DNA of 64,000 nt from the NCBI GenBank assembly GCA_001414345.1, contig LLCB01000001.1, positions 310,001 through 374,000 on the forward strand, written 5' to 3'. Position 1 is the stretch's first letter; the number at the start of each line of letters is the position of its first letter. This document shows, piece after piece, positions 12,272 to 24,240 of this stretch. Below the pieces are notes generated by a model that was given only the letters and a program-made list of their open reading frames with translations, was not told where the DNA came from and ran no database searches. The DNA comes from Hymenoscyphus infarciens. Lineage: Eukaryota > Ascomycota > Leotiomycetes > Helotiales > Helotiaceae. The position numbers and the translations under genes are program-made.

Positions 12272-12704
12272 TATGTCGAGATATTGAGTTGAAGTTCTAA
12301 GTGTTGCTTTTGCAATTGCAAATTGGAGAAGCAGTTGTGTTTGAAAAGAAGACTGAAGTTTTACGAGACAGATGTTTAAATACGCGGGGGTTGGCTCTCA
12401 GGTACGAGCGCCTCTACCTATGACGCAGTCTCTCGCGGGGCTGGAGCAGGGTTTATAAAGATCCTTGTCATAGAAAACGCCACACAAATGTTTCTCCGCT
12501 GTCGGCACTGATTAGCAATTCACTCAACACCAATGGTTTATCTCGATAACTTTTTGCAACGAACATCTCCGCGAACCACCCCTTCCTCCTTTTACAAGAG
12601 GTCGCAAATACCCCTTTATCGAATCCATCACGCGAAACCCATTTCCAGACGATACGAAGAACAAACACTCCAGCGGCGCGTTCGCGCTGCCATAACCCCT
12701 CACC
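12272..12704. promoter_or_regulatory. shared upstream region of two divergent genes
   Basis: 433 nt between the start codons of the four-TM gene (minus) and nar1 (plus); it must hold both promoters. No specific binding site was identified with confidence. Confidence 0.5.
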
Positions 12705-14501
12705 ATGAGCGCCATCCTCTCAGCAGACGACCTAAACGACTTCATCTCCCCAGGAGTCGCATGCATAAAACCCGTCGAGACCCTCCCCGCAGCAAAATCC
12801 ACTGCGACCGACTCTGTACGATTCCCCTCTGCGCTATCCCTAAACGAAGCAAATTTCTAATAAACCAAACAGGACGCCTACGAAGTATCTTTCAACACCG
12901 ATCGCCCCCTCCCCTCAACCGATTTACCACCAGCGCAGATATCGTTGACAGACTGCCTCGCCTGCTCAGGCTGCGTAACCTCCGCCGAGGCCGTCCTCGT
13001 ATCCCTCCAATCCCACGCCGAAGTTCTGTCTGAAATAGATTCCGCCCCAGGCCTACGGATAAGCAGCGATGGCTCTCGTATCTCGAATCTAGATACAGGA
13101 GGGAAGATCTACGTAGCAAGCGTGAGTCCGCAATCGCGAGCAAGTATAGCTGCAACATTTGGGACAACGGAGAAGGAGGCGGGGTACATGATAGAACAGT
13201 TATTAAGTGGACCAAGGGGTTTAAAATCACGTGCGGTTTATAGGAATGGGTTTCAGTGGGTGGTGGATACTAACGTGGCGAGGGAGGCATGTTTAGTGCT
13301 AGGCGCAGATGAGGTGATGACTTCTATGCAAAATGGAGCAGGGACGACGAATGGAAATGGAGAGGCAGCGAAACAACCCGCGAAACCCATCTTGACATCC
13401 TCATGTCCTGGATGGATATGCTACGCAGAAAAAACACACCCCCACGTTCTCCCACATTTATCACGACTCAAATCACCACAAGCATTAATGGGCACACTTT
13501 TAAAAACCGTACTGAGTAGAAAGTATGGTATTTCGCCCGATCGGATATGGCATGTAGCTATCATGCCCTGTTTTGACAAAAAGTTGGAAGCTAGTCGAGA
13601 GGAACTCACAGATGCTGTTTGGGAAGGGTCGGGAACTCGTGGGGTTCGCGATGTCGATTGTGTAATTACTAGCAAGGAGTTACTCATGCTTGCCGATTCT
13701 AGACGCGTCGACTTTGCGAAGCTTCCGCGAGGTCCTCTACCTCGAAGCATTCCCTTCCCGGAACCCAAGTTAAATTCCTTCCTTTTCCCTCCTCGACGAC
13801 GGAAGAATGGCGATCAAGCGTCTGGGAGCTCAGGGGGCAACTTATATTATATCCTCCAATATTTCGCATCCCAGCATCTAGGCGCCTCTATCCAGACGAC
13901 TCGAGGTCGAAATATTGACGTCCAAGAATACAAAGTTACATCTGCAACCGGAGAAATCCTTCTGACAGCTGCACGATATTATGGTTTCCGAAATATACAA
14001 AATCTCGTCCGAAGGTTAAAACCAGCTAGACCCTCTCGGATGCCAGGTGGTAAGCCTATGGGGAGTGCTCGAAAGGTCGGTGGGAAATCCAATGGGCCAG
14101 AATATTCCTATGTTGAGGTTATGGCTTGTCCAGGGGGTTGTACAAATGGTGGCGGTCAAATAAAGGTTGATGATCCTATAATATCCGGACACGAAGCTTC
14201 AGAGGTGAAACCTGGCCCTCTGGAACAAAAAGCTTGGTTGGCTCGAGTAGATGAGGCGTATTGGTCTGGAGAGGATAGTACGGATGAAGAAGCTCTCCCA
14301 GGGGACCGTCAAGATATGGTTGACGGCATTTCTCCTTCTTATATTAAAGATACCCTGGCGCATTGGGCAGTCACCACTGGCATAGATTTAGATAGGTTGG
14401 CGTATACAAGTTATCGCGAGGTAGTGAGCGATGTGGGTAAGGTCGTTGACGAAACCCAGCGGGTAATTGAGATCGCCTCGAAGAGTGGTGGTGGATGGTG
14501 A
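12705..14501 (+). CDS. nar1: cytosolic Fe-S cluster assembly factor Nar1
   Basis: Component of the cytosolic iron-sulfur protein assembly (CIA) machinery, an iron-only-hydrogenase-like protein that helps pass 4Fe-4S clusters to cytosolic and nuclear apoproteins. Exons 12705-12815 and 12873-14501 give 579 aa, within the family's size range. The N-terminal cluster ligands are C20 plus CLACSGC (C65, C68, C71). The hydrogenase-like C-terminal cluster ligands are C215 (TSSCPGW), C270 (MPCFDKK), C456 and C460 (ACPGGC), all intact. The start was chosen because it places C20 at the conserved position. The stop is 16 nt from the stop of the convergent SUZ-domain gene, so the 3' UTRs overlap. Rli1, a known recipient of CIA clusters, is encoded about 29 kb downstream. 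Confidence 0.95.
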
Positions 14502-14517
14502 TTGTAGAGTGTAAAAA

Positions 14518-15356
14518 TCAACTCTTCTTCCCGCCCCTGGCGAATCCAAATCCTTTACCAGTTGCGTCTGGTCCTTTGGGTGATCGAATAATTTGTTCTT
14601 CGTCGCGGGGCGTAGAGCGTCCTGATCTTGAACCTTCTCCATTTCGTTTGTGTATGGCGACACCTGGCTTTGGCGTATAATCCGGATCGTATAATTCTTT
14701 CGAGCCTGATTGACTCCCTGGCCTACTAGATTGACTGCCCGGTCGAACATTTTCTTGTCTTGAGCCTCGGCCTTTCCCCCTATTCCTGTTTCCGTCTGAG
14801 GACTCGGCTCCATTCCCAGGTGACGATGCTCCAGAGGAGGTGCCCATAATCCTTGCACGAACTTCATCATACCTCTTCTGTTTTTCCTCTCGTTCTTTCT
14901 GCGCCTTTATTCGTAGCTCTTCTGGACTCGGTCGATTCTTCACCTCGTCTTCCTCCTCATCTTCATCCTCCAAGGTCAATTTGGCCAATCCGGTAACGGG
15001 GTCAATCTTCTGAATGGCCTTGGGGGTCGGCTTGCGACTCAACACTTTGAGTGCGGGTTTGAACTCGGTTTTGAGAGGTACGTCGTCGCGCGCAGCGAGG
15101 AAGTGGAATGTCTCGGGCTCTTCGCTGTGTGTAGTCGTCAGTTATATATACCGTTATCAATTGAAAATTTAGAGTCTTCATACGCAGATTCCCAAAGCTT
15201 CTTATTCGTTTCCGCGTGTCGTGCGAGTCGCTCTGCTCTGGTGATCTTGAGTTCTTCCTCTTGGGGTTGGGAGAGTTGTACGCCTCCGTCTTCTTTGTCG
15301 GCTTGTGACTCCCAATCGTCATCCCATGCGTCCGGGACTGCAGCTTTCTTGACCAT
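14518..15356 (-). CDS. SUZ/SUZ-C domain RNA-binding protein
   Basis: Predicted 259-aa protein from exons 15356-15184 and 15124-14518. The middle carries a SUZ-type motif: a charged helix with REEKQKRYDEVRARIMG. The extreme C-terminus, GFGFARGGKKS, fits the SUZ-C motif. Between them is a disordered Ser/Arg/Gly-rich linker. The N-terminus is acidic with Trp residues (DAWDDDWESQ). SUZ and SUZ-C domains bind RNA or help localise proteins to RNP particles; the metazoan counterpart is SZRD1. The specific fungal role is unknown. It is tail-to-tail with nar1 and divergent from the small gene at 15554, with 197 nt between the start codons. Confidence 0.85.
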
Positions 15357-15553
15357 TTTTAAGGTGGTTGTTCGCTTTGAGGTGTGAGGAGTTGAGTTTT
15401 GAATTGTGGTGGGTGGGTTGAAAGATGGATGGAGGCACCCCAAGTTTCAACCGGCGGAATGTGGGGAAGGGTAGCTGCCGCCTTGTCACCATGCAACTCT
15501 CTTCCTCCGTGAATACATCTCCTCCTCCCACCACCTTCCATAAAACAGCAAAG

Positions 15554-16039
15554 ATGTCTTGTAAGCAATCCCTTCTCCCCAAACCAAAACGCAACCCCAC
15601 TAAATACGATCCCCAGCCTCACAAACCAACAACCCCCTCCCAGCGGACAGCGACTCTGTTATGGTCGAAGCCCCCGACAGTCCACCGCAACAAAATACCA
15701 ACATGCTTCCTGAACCCTTCTCCCAAACCAAGCCCTCTTCGTCCAACTCGGGGGCCTCGCGAATCAACGGCGATGGAACGTCTGGAAAGATGAACTTTGG
15801 AGCTCCCGGCTCGAGCTGGCAATCTAAGAAGTTCAATGAGGAGTGGCAACGTGCTACTGATGGGTTGAGTGATAAGGATTGGGACCCTGGTATGTTCTTC
15901 CTTGGTTTTCAAAATAGGAGGGCAAAGAAAGGAATGAGGGGAATGACGGCGGGCGAATGGCACTTTTGCTAATGGGTTTATAGCCAAGTATGGTGATCCT
16001 TTGATGGAGAATAATGGGTTCCCAACTATTCAGAAGTAG
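15554..16039 (+). CDS. small conserved-type disordered protein, 102 aa
   Basis: Three exons, 15554-15560, 15644-15889 and 15984-16039, join in phase to 102 aa. The first exon is only ATGTCTT before a GTAAGC donor. The protein is hydrophilic and disordered at the N-terminus (acidic, then Ser/Pro/Gln-rich). It then has an ordered-looking segment (SSWQSKKFNEEWQRATDGL) and a C-terminal motif WDPAKYGDPL ending FPTIQK. Coding nature is supported by clean phases across two introns and by the patterned C-terminus. I do not recognise the family and assign no function. It shares a 197-nt upstream region with the SUZ gene. Confidence 0.65.
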
Positions 16040-16997
16040 ATTCGAATGGGTGCGGTCAAAACTACGGCGCGAATACCACTGCGAAACGAAGGTTATGATA
16101 ACGATGGAGCATTTGAGATGATTGGCATGGAGTTTGGTGTTTCGGCATTGCGTTGATCGGAAAAGTGGTCTGGCAAAAGCAAGATGAGAGTGTTTTCGCA
16201 ATTCTGCTGCTGGGGAGTTGAACATGGGAAGATATTGGCCATTTGATTGATCATGGGCTTCTATGGAAACGATCCTAGAAACGACAGACTAAAGCGAGAT
16301 CGAGATGGGTGGGAAAGCAATCAAAACCATTGAAACTCGCAGCAAAAATTGTTATATATATGCTTGAATTTACTTTCTATCCCTTTGTTTTTCCTTTGTG
16401 GTTGTAGCTTTCCAATTTTCTTCCAAGTGCATATATTTCTTTTCTTCCTGCTCCATGCTCGCGATAGACTAAGAGCGTTAGTAAATAGTTCTCATTGTTT
16501 TAGATATATTGTACACTTCAGTGGTACTCGATTCCTAATAGCTCTACTTTAGTTTAATATTCCAGGCTGTTCTAAACTCGCACGAGTACGAGAAAGCTGT
16601 TTACTACCACAGGCACGTCACTCATGAAATCCCAAACTATTATCAGTACGTACAAATTATTCCGAATTATCCCTGTTCCTTGGCAGCGACCATGGCGGTG
16701 ACGTCGTCGGCAAACATCCTCCTTGTTCGTTGCGTTGCATCAAGCACCACAGCCTTGTGGAGGGTTTGTGCCTTGAAAATAGCAAAACCCCCTGATTCAA
16801 TTGCGGGGAAGACCTTGACTATCACTTGATCTCTCTCATGGTAAGAGGAAAGTATTTTCTTGCTACCGTCACCTTCTTCATTTCAACAATGATTGAGCGT
16901 TGAACATCTCTCTCGTTCATACTGTACAGCCTCCATTCCACCCATCTCTTGTGTAGTCCACACCATACTCAAGTAGCCTCCAATCCCATACCCAAAC
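16040..16997. other. intergenic, upstream region of the SMP/C2 gene
   Basis: No gene seen. The right half is the promoter and 5' UTR region of the gene starting at 16998. An antisense-looking frame around 16920-17350 is a shadow of that gene. Confidence 0.6.
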
Positions 16998-19900
16998 ATG
17001 TCTTCGCCAGACATCGAACAAGAGGCGGGTCGCAGAAACTACAAAGCTCCTTACTCGCACGATCATCCGATTCCTACAGTTCAAGGATACCGTGAACAGC
17101 GAGATCAGCTCAAGGACCAGCACAAGCAGGCCGAGGATTCGCAGCATACGGAGGAAGACGATTCGAAGACAAAGAGAGCATTCAATGCTGTAAAGTCCAT
17201 AATCAAAAACGAAGACAAGCAAGATGCTCAGGGCGACCCTTACCCAACAGCGAACCGCAACGAGGGAGCTGGGAATAACGGAGAGATGGATGAGAAGGAC
17301 TCTGGTATACCAGAAGTTCCTTCGGTGAACGCCGAGGATGGCCAATCTGTGAAGCAAAATGGCAACTCAAAATCCAAAAGGGACGACAAAAAGGCCGAGA
17401 AGGAGAAGAAGTCGACATCTGCGACGGAAAAGGCAGCTGGACAGCTCGATCCCAAGCAAAAACGGAAGGTGATGAAGAAAAATGACAGAGATGATGGAGG
17501 TCGTGAAGTTACGGACCCGGTCACACATCTTCCACTTATAATTCGAGATTCAACTGGAAAGGATTTGAGACGCGCTCCAGAGAATGAACCAGGACCGAAC
17601 GAGGGACCGAAGAGGGCCAATACTGGGCTCAGTAGTGGCGCGGCAAAAGATCCAGAGCAGCTTGATTCGGAAAGAGACCAGCTCCAGGAGGGATACGATG
17701 GCATGCAGAAGATTTTTCCACCCCCGGCCTTTGACGATACGAAAGCGGAATTGATGAGAACTTACCAATTTGCTTTTACCATTGCAATTGGTGTAGCAAT
17801 CGTCCTTGGCATGTCATTGGTGCTGTTATTCCTTGCGGTAACCAAGGGTTCATGGCAAGGAGAAGCATTCTCTAAGAAAACGCTCTCAGCCATCGCACTA
17901 TCTCTCACGCTTGTGGCAGGTGGCGGGTTCGCCATCATAACAGGCCTACAGGGTTGGCTCGGTAGTAAAGTGGATGAAATCTGGGAAGACGAAGTTTGGG
18001 ATGCCGCAAGAGTAGAAGAAGAGCAATTTCACAGGACCAATGAACGTTTACCGGAGTCTGTGGCTTGGATAAACAGCTTACTCGCTTCTGTTTGGCCTCT
18101 TATCAATCCCGATCTCTTCGCTTCTGTGGTTGACATGCTCGAGGATGTGATGCAAGCAAGTTTGCCAAGGGTCGTTCGTATGGTCAGTATTGATGATCTG
18201 GGTCAAGGAAGTGAGGCTATCCGTATCCTCGGAATACGGTGGCTTCCAACAGGTGCCGCAGATCAGTCCGTCGACGACGAGGGCAACTTGAAGTCTGCAA
18301 GTGATAAAGACGCGAATGACCGCGGAGCTCCAGGTCAGGGAGAGCAAGAGGATAACGAGGATAAAACGAAAGAAGAAGGTAAGCTCCAATTTTTTATTGC
18401 CTCAGAAAATCTGAGATTATGAAGAGCATTGCTCGAGAAGACTTGGAAGAATTAGGAAGTCGAAATTATAATCCCTCTAAGCTATCTTGACCAATGTTTG
18501 GAATTTCCTACAAAATGTCGGAAATGGCGAAGGAAAACCACAATAAAGCTAATTAAACATAAGACGATCCGGATGCCTCGAAGAAAAAACAGGACGCGAA
18601 GAAACAAAACGAAGCGGAGCAACAAGCTATGCGCGAAGGAATGGAAGCGGAACAAGGAGATTTCGTGAACATGGAGCTGGCCTTCGCCTACCGCGCTCGA
18701 TCCTCCGGCAAATCCATCAAATCCAAAGCCAAGAATGCCCATCTCTACCTCAAGTTTTACCTCCCTGGTGGTGCTTTTGTACCTGTATGGGTCGAACTCC
18801 GTGGAATTGTCGGTACCATGCGACTTCGACTCCAACTCTGTCCGGATCCTCCTTTCTTCAGTCTCTGCACTATGACTTTCGTTGGTCAACCAAAAGCTGA
18901 CCTGTCTTGTGTTCCGCTATCGAGACATCTTCCGAATTTGATGAATGTGCCTCTTATATCATCTTTCGTTCAGTCGTCTATCGATGCAGCTCTTGCTGAT
19001 TATGTCGCCCCTAAGAGTTTGACTGTTGATCTCAAGGAGATCCTTGTGGGTGATGATTTCAAGAAGGATGCTGTTGCCCGTGGTGTTATTGTTATATTCA
19101 TAAAGGAAGCTAAAGACTTCAAGGAGGGCGATGGAGGCATGGGACCATTGGGTGGATCAAGCGATTCATACGTTACATGTTCTTGGGGCAAGTTCGGAAA
19201 AACGATATCATCCACTAGAGTCATCGAGAGCGATCAACACCCAAGGTGGGAGGAGTGGGCGTACATGTTAGTGTCGCCTGAGGAGCTCAACGCGGACGAA
19301 AAACTTCGGTTACAGCTATGGGATTCGGACAAGTATACTGCAGATGATGATCTTGGAAGAGTGGAAGTCGAATTGAAGGAGCTCATGCATGGTTCGAAAA
19401 CGAAGAATAAGATGTGGGGTCGAGAGGACCGATTCATGGGGCAAGATGCAGGAGAGAAGATGCCGGGCACTCTCACTTGGTCCGTTGGGTATTACTCGAA
19501 GACCAGAATCACAGAAGAACAACTAGCCAAGCAAACCGAAGACGACAAAATCAGAACCAAGAGAGATTTGAAAGAACGTGTTTCTGAGAACGCGCAGAGA
19601 AAGTTGCGAGAGGCAACAGCACACGATGAATCGAAGGAACTTAATCAGCAAAAGGCGCAGGATTATCGAGAGCGGGAGAATGCTCTGATCTGCTCGTCCC
19701 CACCGGATCCCAATTATCCAAGCGGAATATTATCCATCCAGATTCATAATATTACCGGTCTTCAGATTGAAGCATTGAATAAAAGGGATAAGAAGGGCGA
19801 CGTCGACCGGGAAGACCAAGCTGAGCAGTTGGATGACGTTCCAAGCAGTTATTGCTCTATCATCCTCGATCACAAGAAGATCTACAGAACGCGTACGAAG

Positions 19901-21103
19901 CCCAAGAACGCCAAGCCATTTTTCAACGCTAGCACCGAACGCTTCATTCGAGATTGGAGAACCGCAGAGGTCTTGATCAACGTCAGAGACAGCCGAGAGA
20001 AGGAAAACGATCCATTGATCGGTATTGTTTACCTACCTTTGGCAAAAGTCTTCGAAAAGAGGAGTCAGGTCATGGATCTCTACCCTCTAGTTGGTGGGAT
20101 CGGATTCGGAAGAGCTCGTGTATCCATGGTATTCCGCAGCGTTGAGTTGAAATTGCCAAAAGAGCTCATAGGCTGGGATTACGGCACACTCGAAATCAAA
20201 GCACCAATAAAATCCGGTAATCTTCCAGAAGAGATCCGCAACCACCGTCTCAAAGTCCGCTCCAACATGGCAAGGGCAAAATTCACCGCGGAGAATGGAG
20301 AATGGCAACCTAAACATAGTAAAGGTTCAGCATTCATCGCAATTCGCAAACGCTACGCGATGCCTTTGGTTGTTGAATTCCGAAAATCAAGTTTGGGACC
20401 TGATTCCACGCCTGCCTTTGCAGTCTTCTGGCTGAAAGAAATTCCCGATGAAGAGGAGCAAACTATTAGGATGCAGGTATGGAAGGGTGGAAAGGAAAAC
20501 CTAAAACGCGCCACCACTTCAGCGGGCTACAACGGACTTGATGAGAACGAACAACCACTTGGTGAAATCGAAGTCACGATGAACTTCTGGCGCGGACTTT
20601 CGGGATACCATAAACGCTACGCGAATAAAGCCAAAGAATCAGACATGCGTTCCGTAATGGAAGCCCTCGACACCGTAAACGACGAAATCGAAGGTTCCTC
20701 GGATTGCTCCGACGACAGCGACTCCTCATCCTCCTCATCAAAGTCCCACTCCGCCTCCCGCAACAAAAAACTCACCACCCACACAAACCAAGACACAGAC
20801 GAAGAATCCGAAGGCGAATCTCATCACCACACCAAAAATCCCATCAAAAAAGTGAAACAGTTGAAGGATAGTATTTTAGAGGGCGAGAACGATGATGAGT
20901 GTGGGGAACGGGGACCGGTGGCACAGGCGAGGGATTACAACGATCATTACAAACAGTTGCACCGCAAGCATCGGGGGGTTATGCAGTGGAGGGTTGCGAG
21001 GACGGCGGATTGGGCGTTAGATAAGGCGAGGAGGGTCAAGAGTCAGGCTAGTGGGGTTTTTGAGCATAAGGAGAAGCAGCCTGGGGTGGAGACTGAGGTT
21101 TAG
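16998..21103 (+). CDS. SMP and C2 domain membrane protein (Mug190/tricalbin type)
   Basis: Predicted 1306-aa protein from exons 16998-18378 and 18564-21103. Residues 1-250 are charged and disordered. Two close hydrophobic segments follow (about 256-278 and 295-317), which suggests an ER hairpin. An SMP-type lipid-binding domain lies at about 350-560 (from ESVAWINSLLASVWPLI, with FLPHLPN-like end CVPLSRHLPNLMNVPL). Then come C2 domains, one at about 630-760 (VIVIFIKEAKDF, YVTCSWGKFGKT) and another from about 846 (GILSIQIHNITGL). The acidic Ser-rich tail has a poly-Ser run. This matches fission yeast Mug190 and tricalbin-like proteins that tether ER to plasma membrane and carry lipids. The family placement is from architecture; ligand and calcium dependence are not determined. 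Confidence 0.87.
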
Positions 21104-21855
21104 GTTTGGGTTGTGGGTTTTTGGTAAGGGAGTTTGGGAGCTTGGGGGATATGAAATTGTAGTTTAGCGACTTGGGTTTTGGGGATCGGGAAGATATTAC
21201 TTTGAAGCCTCGTCTTGAAATTTTGGGCCACTCGCCTAATTTATACAAGCACCCCTCTGCCTTTTTTACTTGTCTGGCTCCGTGACGGAGGAAATGAGTA
21301 CCGAAACGGCCCTTGTCAATCCAGAATTTCCGGGTGAGGTTGAGCTAATATAATGTGAACTGAAAAGTTGAGAATAAAATTGTCCTTTAACAATGAGGAA
21401 AGTCCGCAGCATGAACCCGTTTTCTCCTCTTAACTTGAAACGGGGTCAAAGGAACCCCCTTCTGACACTGACCTGGACCAAATTCACCAGTGAATCATTT
21501 CGTTCCAGCTTGGTTTTATATGCGGAATCATGCGTCCAGCCTTGATGTTAAACATAACATTACACTTCATATACCTAACTTTTTTCATTTCCAAATAGAC
21601 CATCCTTGAACAATCAGGGCCGTGTTCCTCCAGAGACTTCTTGATGTGAGGAAGTTCTCTGAATCGACAGTGAGAAATTTTTCGACGGTAAAGAGTTCGT
21701 GGAGGTTGTTCGTTCAGATGCGATTTTAGTGAAGGGAGGAGAAGGTTGGATTTCTAAGGTATTACTTGGAACTGGAACTTGTAATATTCCGCCATCTTTG
21801 CCTAGTTGGAGGACTCTGTATAGATTAAACTCTCAGCGATAAATTTCAAAAGTAC
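21104..21855. other. intergenic
   Basis: No gene supported. The right part, towards 21856, may hold further eroded 3' sequence of the protease remnant on the minus strand, with open but unmatched segments. Confidence 0.5.
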
Positions 21856-22443
21856 CTTTGTTACTATTTGCTTCACGAAAATCTTCTGACGAGGCGAAAG
21901 TCAGAATAATTATCAGATCTATTCTCTCTATAGGAACTTGCTAGGAAGAAAATGAAGAACTTACACGCGTCTTGTTGTTATTCTGCTCTTTGACTACATT
22001 ATTGAGAGCTGTTTATAAGAGTAGCATAGTCAGAGAAAGTAGAGATGAAAAAGACCCAATTCTTGCCACGGAACCTCTCTTACAAACGACCTTTACACGG
22101 ACCATATGAACACCAAAAGCAACGTCCGATATAACTCCCGCTACCTATGTAATAAAGGTGGGTTTTTTGAATGATCATATTCTCAAGAGAATCTCATTTT
22201 TTACATGGGTTCCATGTCCCTTCACATCGTCCTATAGTAAGAATAATATTAGCCAAAATAGACCTTTCATGAAGGAAACTTTCGTTCACTTACACTAGAC
22301 ACATCGACGTAAGAAGTAGTTTGCTGGTTCTTGAAATGTGCTTCCACTGGTCCACCAGCAATACAAAATCTAGCATGAGAACTCCTAACGCCTGTGTCTA
22401 GCACATAAACATGAATACCTTTGCCTCTATCAAATATTGTTGA
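21856..22443 (-). pseudogene. subtilisin-like (S8) protease remnant
   Basis: Minus-strand pieces join in phase into the front of a subtilase catalytic domain. Exon 22443-22294 has the Asp motif (HVYVLDTGVRSSHARF). Exon 22231-22205 plus 22144-22084 gives the His motif GHGTHVAG, split by an intron after GHGTH, followed by FGVHMVRVKVV. Exon 22008-21965 reads LNNVVKEQNNNKTR. Exon 21940-21856 stays open but looks unlike the family. The expected MSLGG block, oxyanion Asn and catalytic GTSMA Ser block are not found in the following 700 nt, and no start codon or propeptide joins on the minus strand. I conclude it is a truncated, non-functional copy. The splice sites are still clean, so decay may be recent. 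A RIP-like inverted-repeat element lies directly upstream. Confidence 0.65.
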
Positions 22444-22677
22444 CTATTGGGCTGCTTTGAGTCAGCATGGTATCAGCATGGTATCCGTATTTATATAAAC
22501 TGAGCCTCTCAGTACAGAATGAAAGGGGAATTCTCACACAGGTCTGTTTTTCTGGGATAGTTGCCACTTCCTTGCCGCCTTGTATCATTTGAGCCACCAT
22601 TTGCAACCCTTCCGCTGACCCTGAATACATCTCATCTTGTTTTGGATTTGGAACTCATCTCCACTTGCGGAGGACAT

Positions 22678-23391
22678 TAGCAGAGAGTTAGCTAATACAA
22701 AAACACAGAACACAGAACATAAAACAAAAACTAGAATTATTTTGATAGATTAATAAAATACTATATATTCTTATTTAAATAAGCGTATATAGTTGGAAAG
22801 GTAGAAAACAAATTATTTATATTATAAAAGACTGATTATAGTATTTTAAAAATTTTTACTTAATTTATTAAAAAGAGATATTAAAGAAGAATTAAATAAA
22901 ATCTTAAGTATTTAAGCTCTAGATTTAGCATTTTATATAGCTAGTTAGAGAACTTAGTTAAGATTATAAAAAACACCTTTTCATTTCTAAGACTAGATAG
23001 ATAATTAGCTACTACTTTACTTGAGATTTTTAATAAAAAAGATTCTCTATCTAAATAGATACTACTTAAGTAAAGAGATAGTAGAAAGTACTAAAAGCTA
23101 GCTTAAAACTAAGACGTAATAGTAAATAGTCTTAGTATATAACTAGAGACTAGCTAGGCTTTAGGCTATACTACTTAGACTTTAATTAAGTAATAGCTCT
23201 TTTAATAATTAGAACTTAAATTAAATAGATATTAAATTCTAAGCTTCTCATCTATATTCGTTACTCTATATAATATTCTTTTTTAAGTATTAAAAATAGA
23301 ATTTTTTTTTTTTTTACTTAAGTAAGTTAAGTAAAGGAGGTGTATTTTACATTTTACATTTTATGTTTTTATATTAGCTAACTCTTTGTTA
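22678..23391. mobile_element. AT-rich inverted-repeat element with RIP-like signature
   Basis: A 714-nt block, far richer in A+T and TpA than its flanks, is bounded by terminal inverted repeats. The left end reads TAGCAGAGAGTTAGCTAATA and the reverse complement of the right end reads TAACAAAGAGTTAGCTAATA, 18 of 20 identical, with both differences G to A. The similarity continues inward at lower identity (AAAAACA, then CATAAAA-like words). TA at both outer edges would fit a TA target-site duplication of Tc1/mariner-like elements. No transposase frame survives. Either a non-autonomous (MITE-like) copy or the wreck of a larger element. Confidence 0.7.
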
Positions 23392-23464
23392 GAGTTCTCT
23401 ATATTTATAGAAGTATAAAAGTAAAGAAAATCTAATAGTCTTCTTTTTAGAAAACTAGGCGAAG

Positions 23465-23557
23465 GTTATAGCTTTGGCTGTTATTCGAGCGGACCCGGGA
23501 GTAGAGTTTGCCGAATATGCGTATGAGAGATTTAACTTGATTGATTGTGGGGCATAG
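23465..23557 (+). pseudogene. possible I9 propeptide fragment, opposite strand to the protease remnant
   Basis: Plus-strand frame preceded by an AG acceptor and ended by TAG. It reads VIALAVIRADPGVEFAEY, which resembles the last strand of subtilase inhibitor-I9 propeptides (pattern IRADPxVEFxE). It is on the strand opposite the S8 remnant and beyond the inverted-repeat element. Resemblance is by eye over about 18 residues, so this is tentative. Confidence 0.3.
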
Positions 23558-23999
23558 TGTGTTTAGGGTGTTCTAATATTCAAAGGGAGTTGTTGGGTTT
23601 TTGAAATTTCGACTGAGAGAAGGTTCCAGAGATGGGGAATATATATAGACCTGTATATGAAAAAGAGTGAACCTCGAAGTTAAACGGAGGTCGTGAATCA
23701 TAAGATGAATTCCAAAACCATAAGATGAATGATTTATACATAAGACTTAATATACACGATCTACATTTAATACCCTTTAAAACTGATATATCTTTAAATC
23801 TATACCGGTAGCTGAGAAACACTCTAGAAGCTCGGATATAATACTTTAGTATATACTGCCTCTACTTATATTTTTTATATATTTTTGCGACCGTTTAGTA
23901 TTAAGTTATATATGTTGCCAGGCTGTGCGGTCCTGCTTTTCTTAGGGTGACCGACCTCTATCTTTACGCGTGTATATATCTCCAAGAGATTTTTCCAAG

Positions 24000-24240
24000 C
24001 AACTACATTAGAGCGTAATATCTCTAATAACTATTTCTCGGAGCAGTTATATCTCTAGGTAGACATTCTCAAGGGCGTAGGTTTCTATGAGTAAATATTT
24101 CCGAACAACAAGTTCCTTGGAAATGACTTAGAAATAACTTGCTCAGGGATAAATTGCTTTACTTGGAAATCTTTAATCGGAGGAATATTCTCGGAGATAT
24201 TTGCTCTCTTGGAATTAACTACTCGTAATTACTTATTAGA
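24000..24240. repeat. degenerate short tandem array
   Basis: Successive words like ATTTCTCGGAG, ATTCTCAAGGG, ATTTCCGAAC, ATTCTCGGAG and CTCTTGGAATTAAC recur every 15-30 nt. This suggests a heavily diverged tandem repeat. The unit is not fixed in length. Confidence 0.35.

Noticed and set aside
14388..14870. 160-codon minus-strand frame
   Set aside because: Spans the 3' ends of nar1 and the SUZ gene in the wrong phase; no start, domain or splice support.
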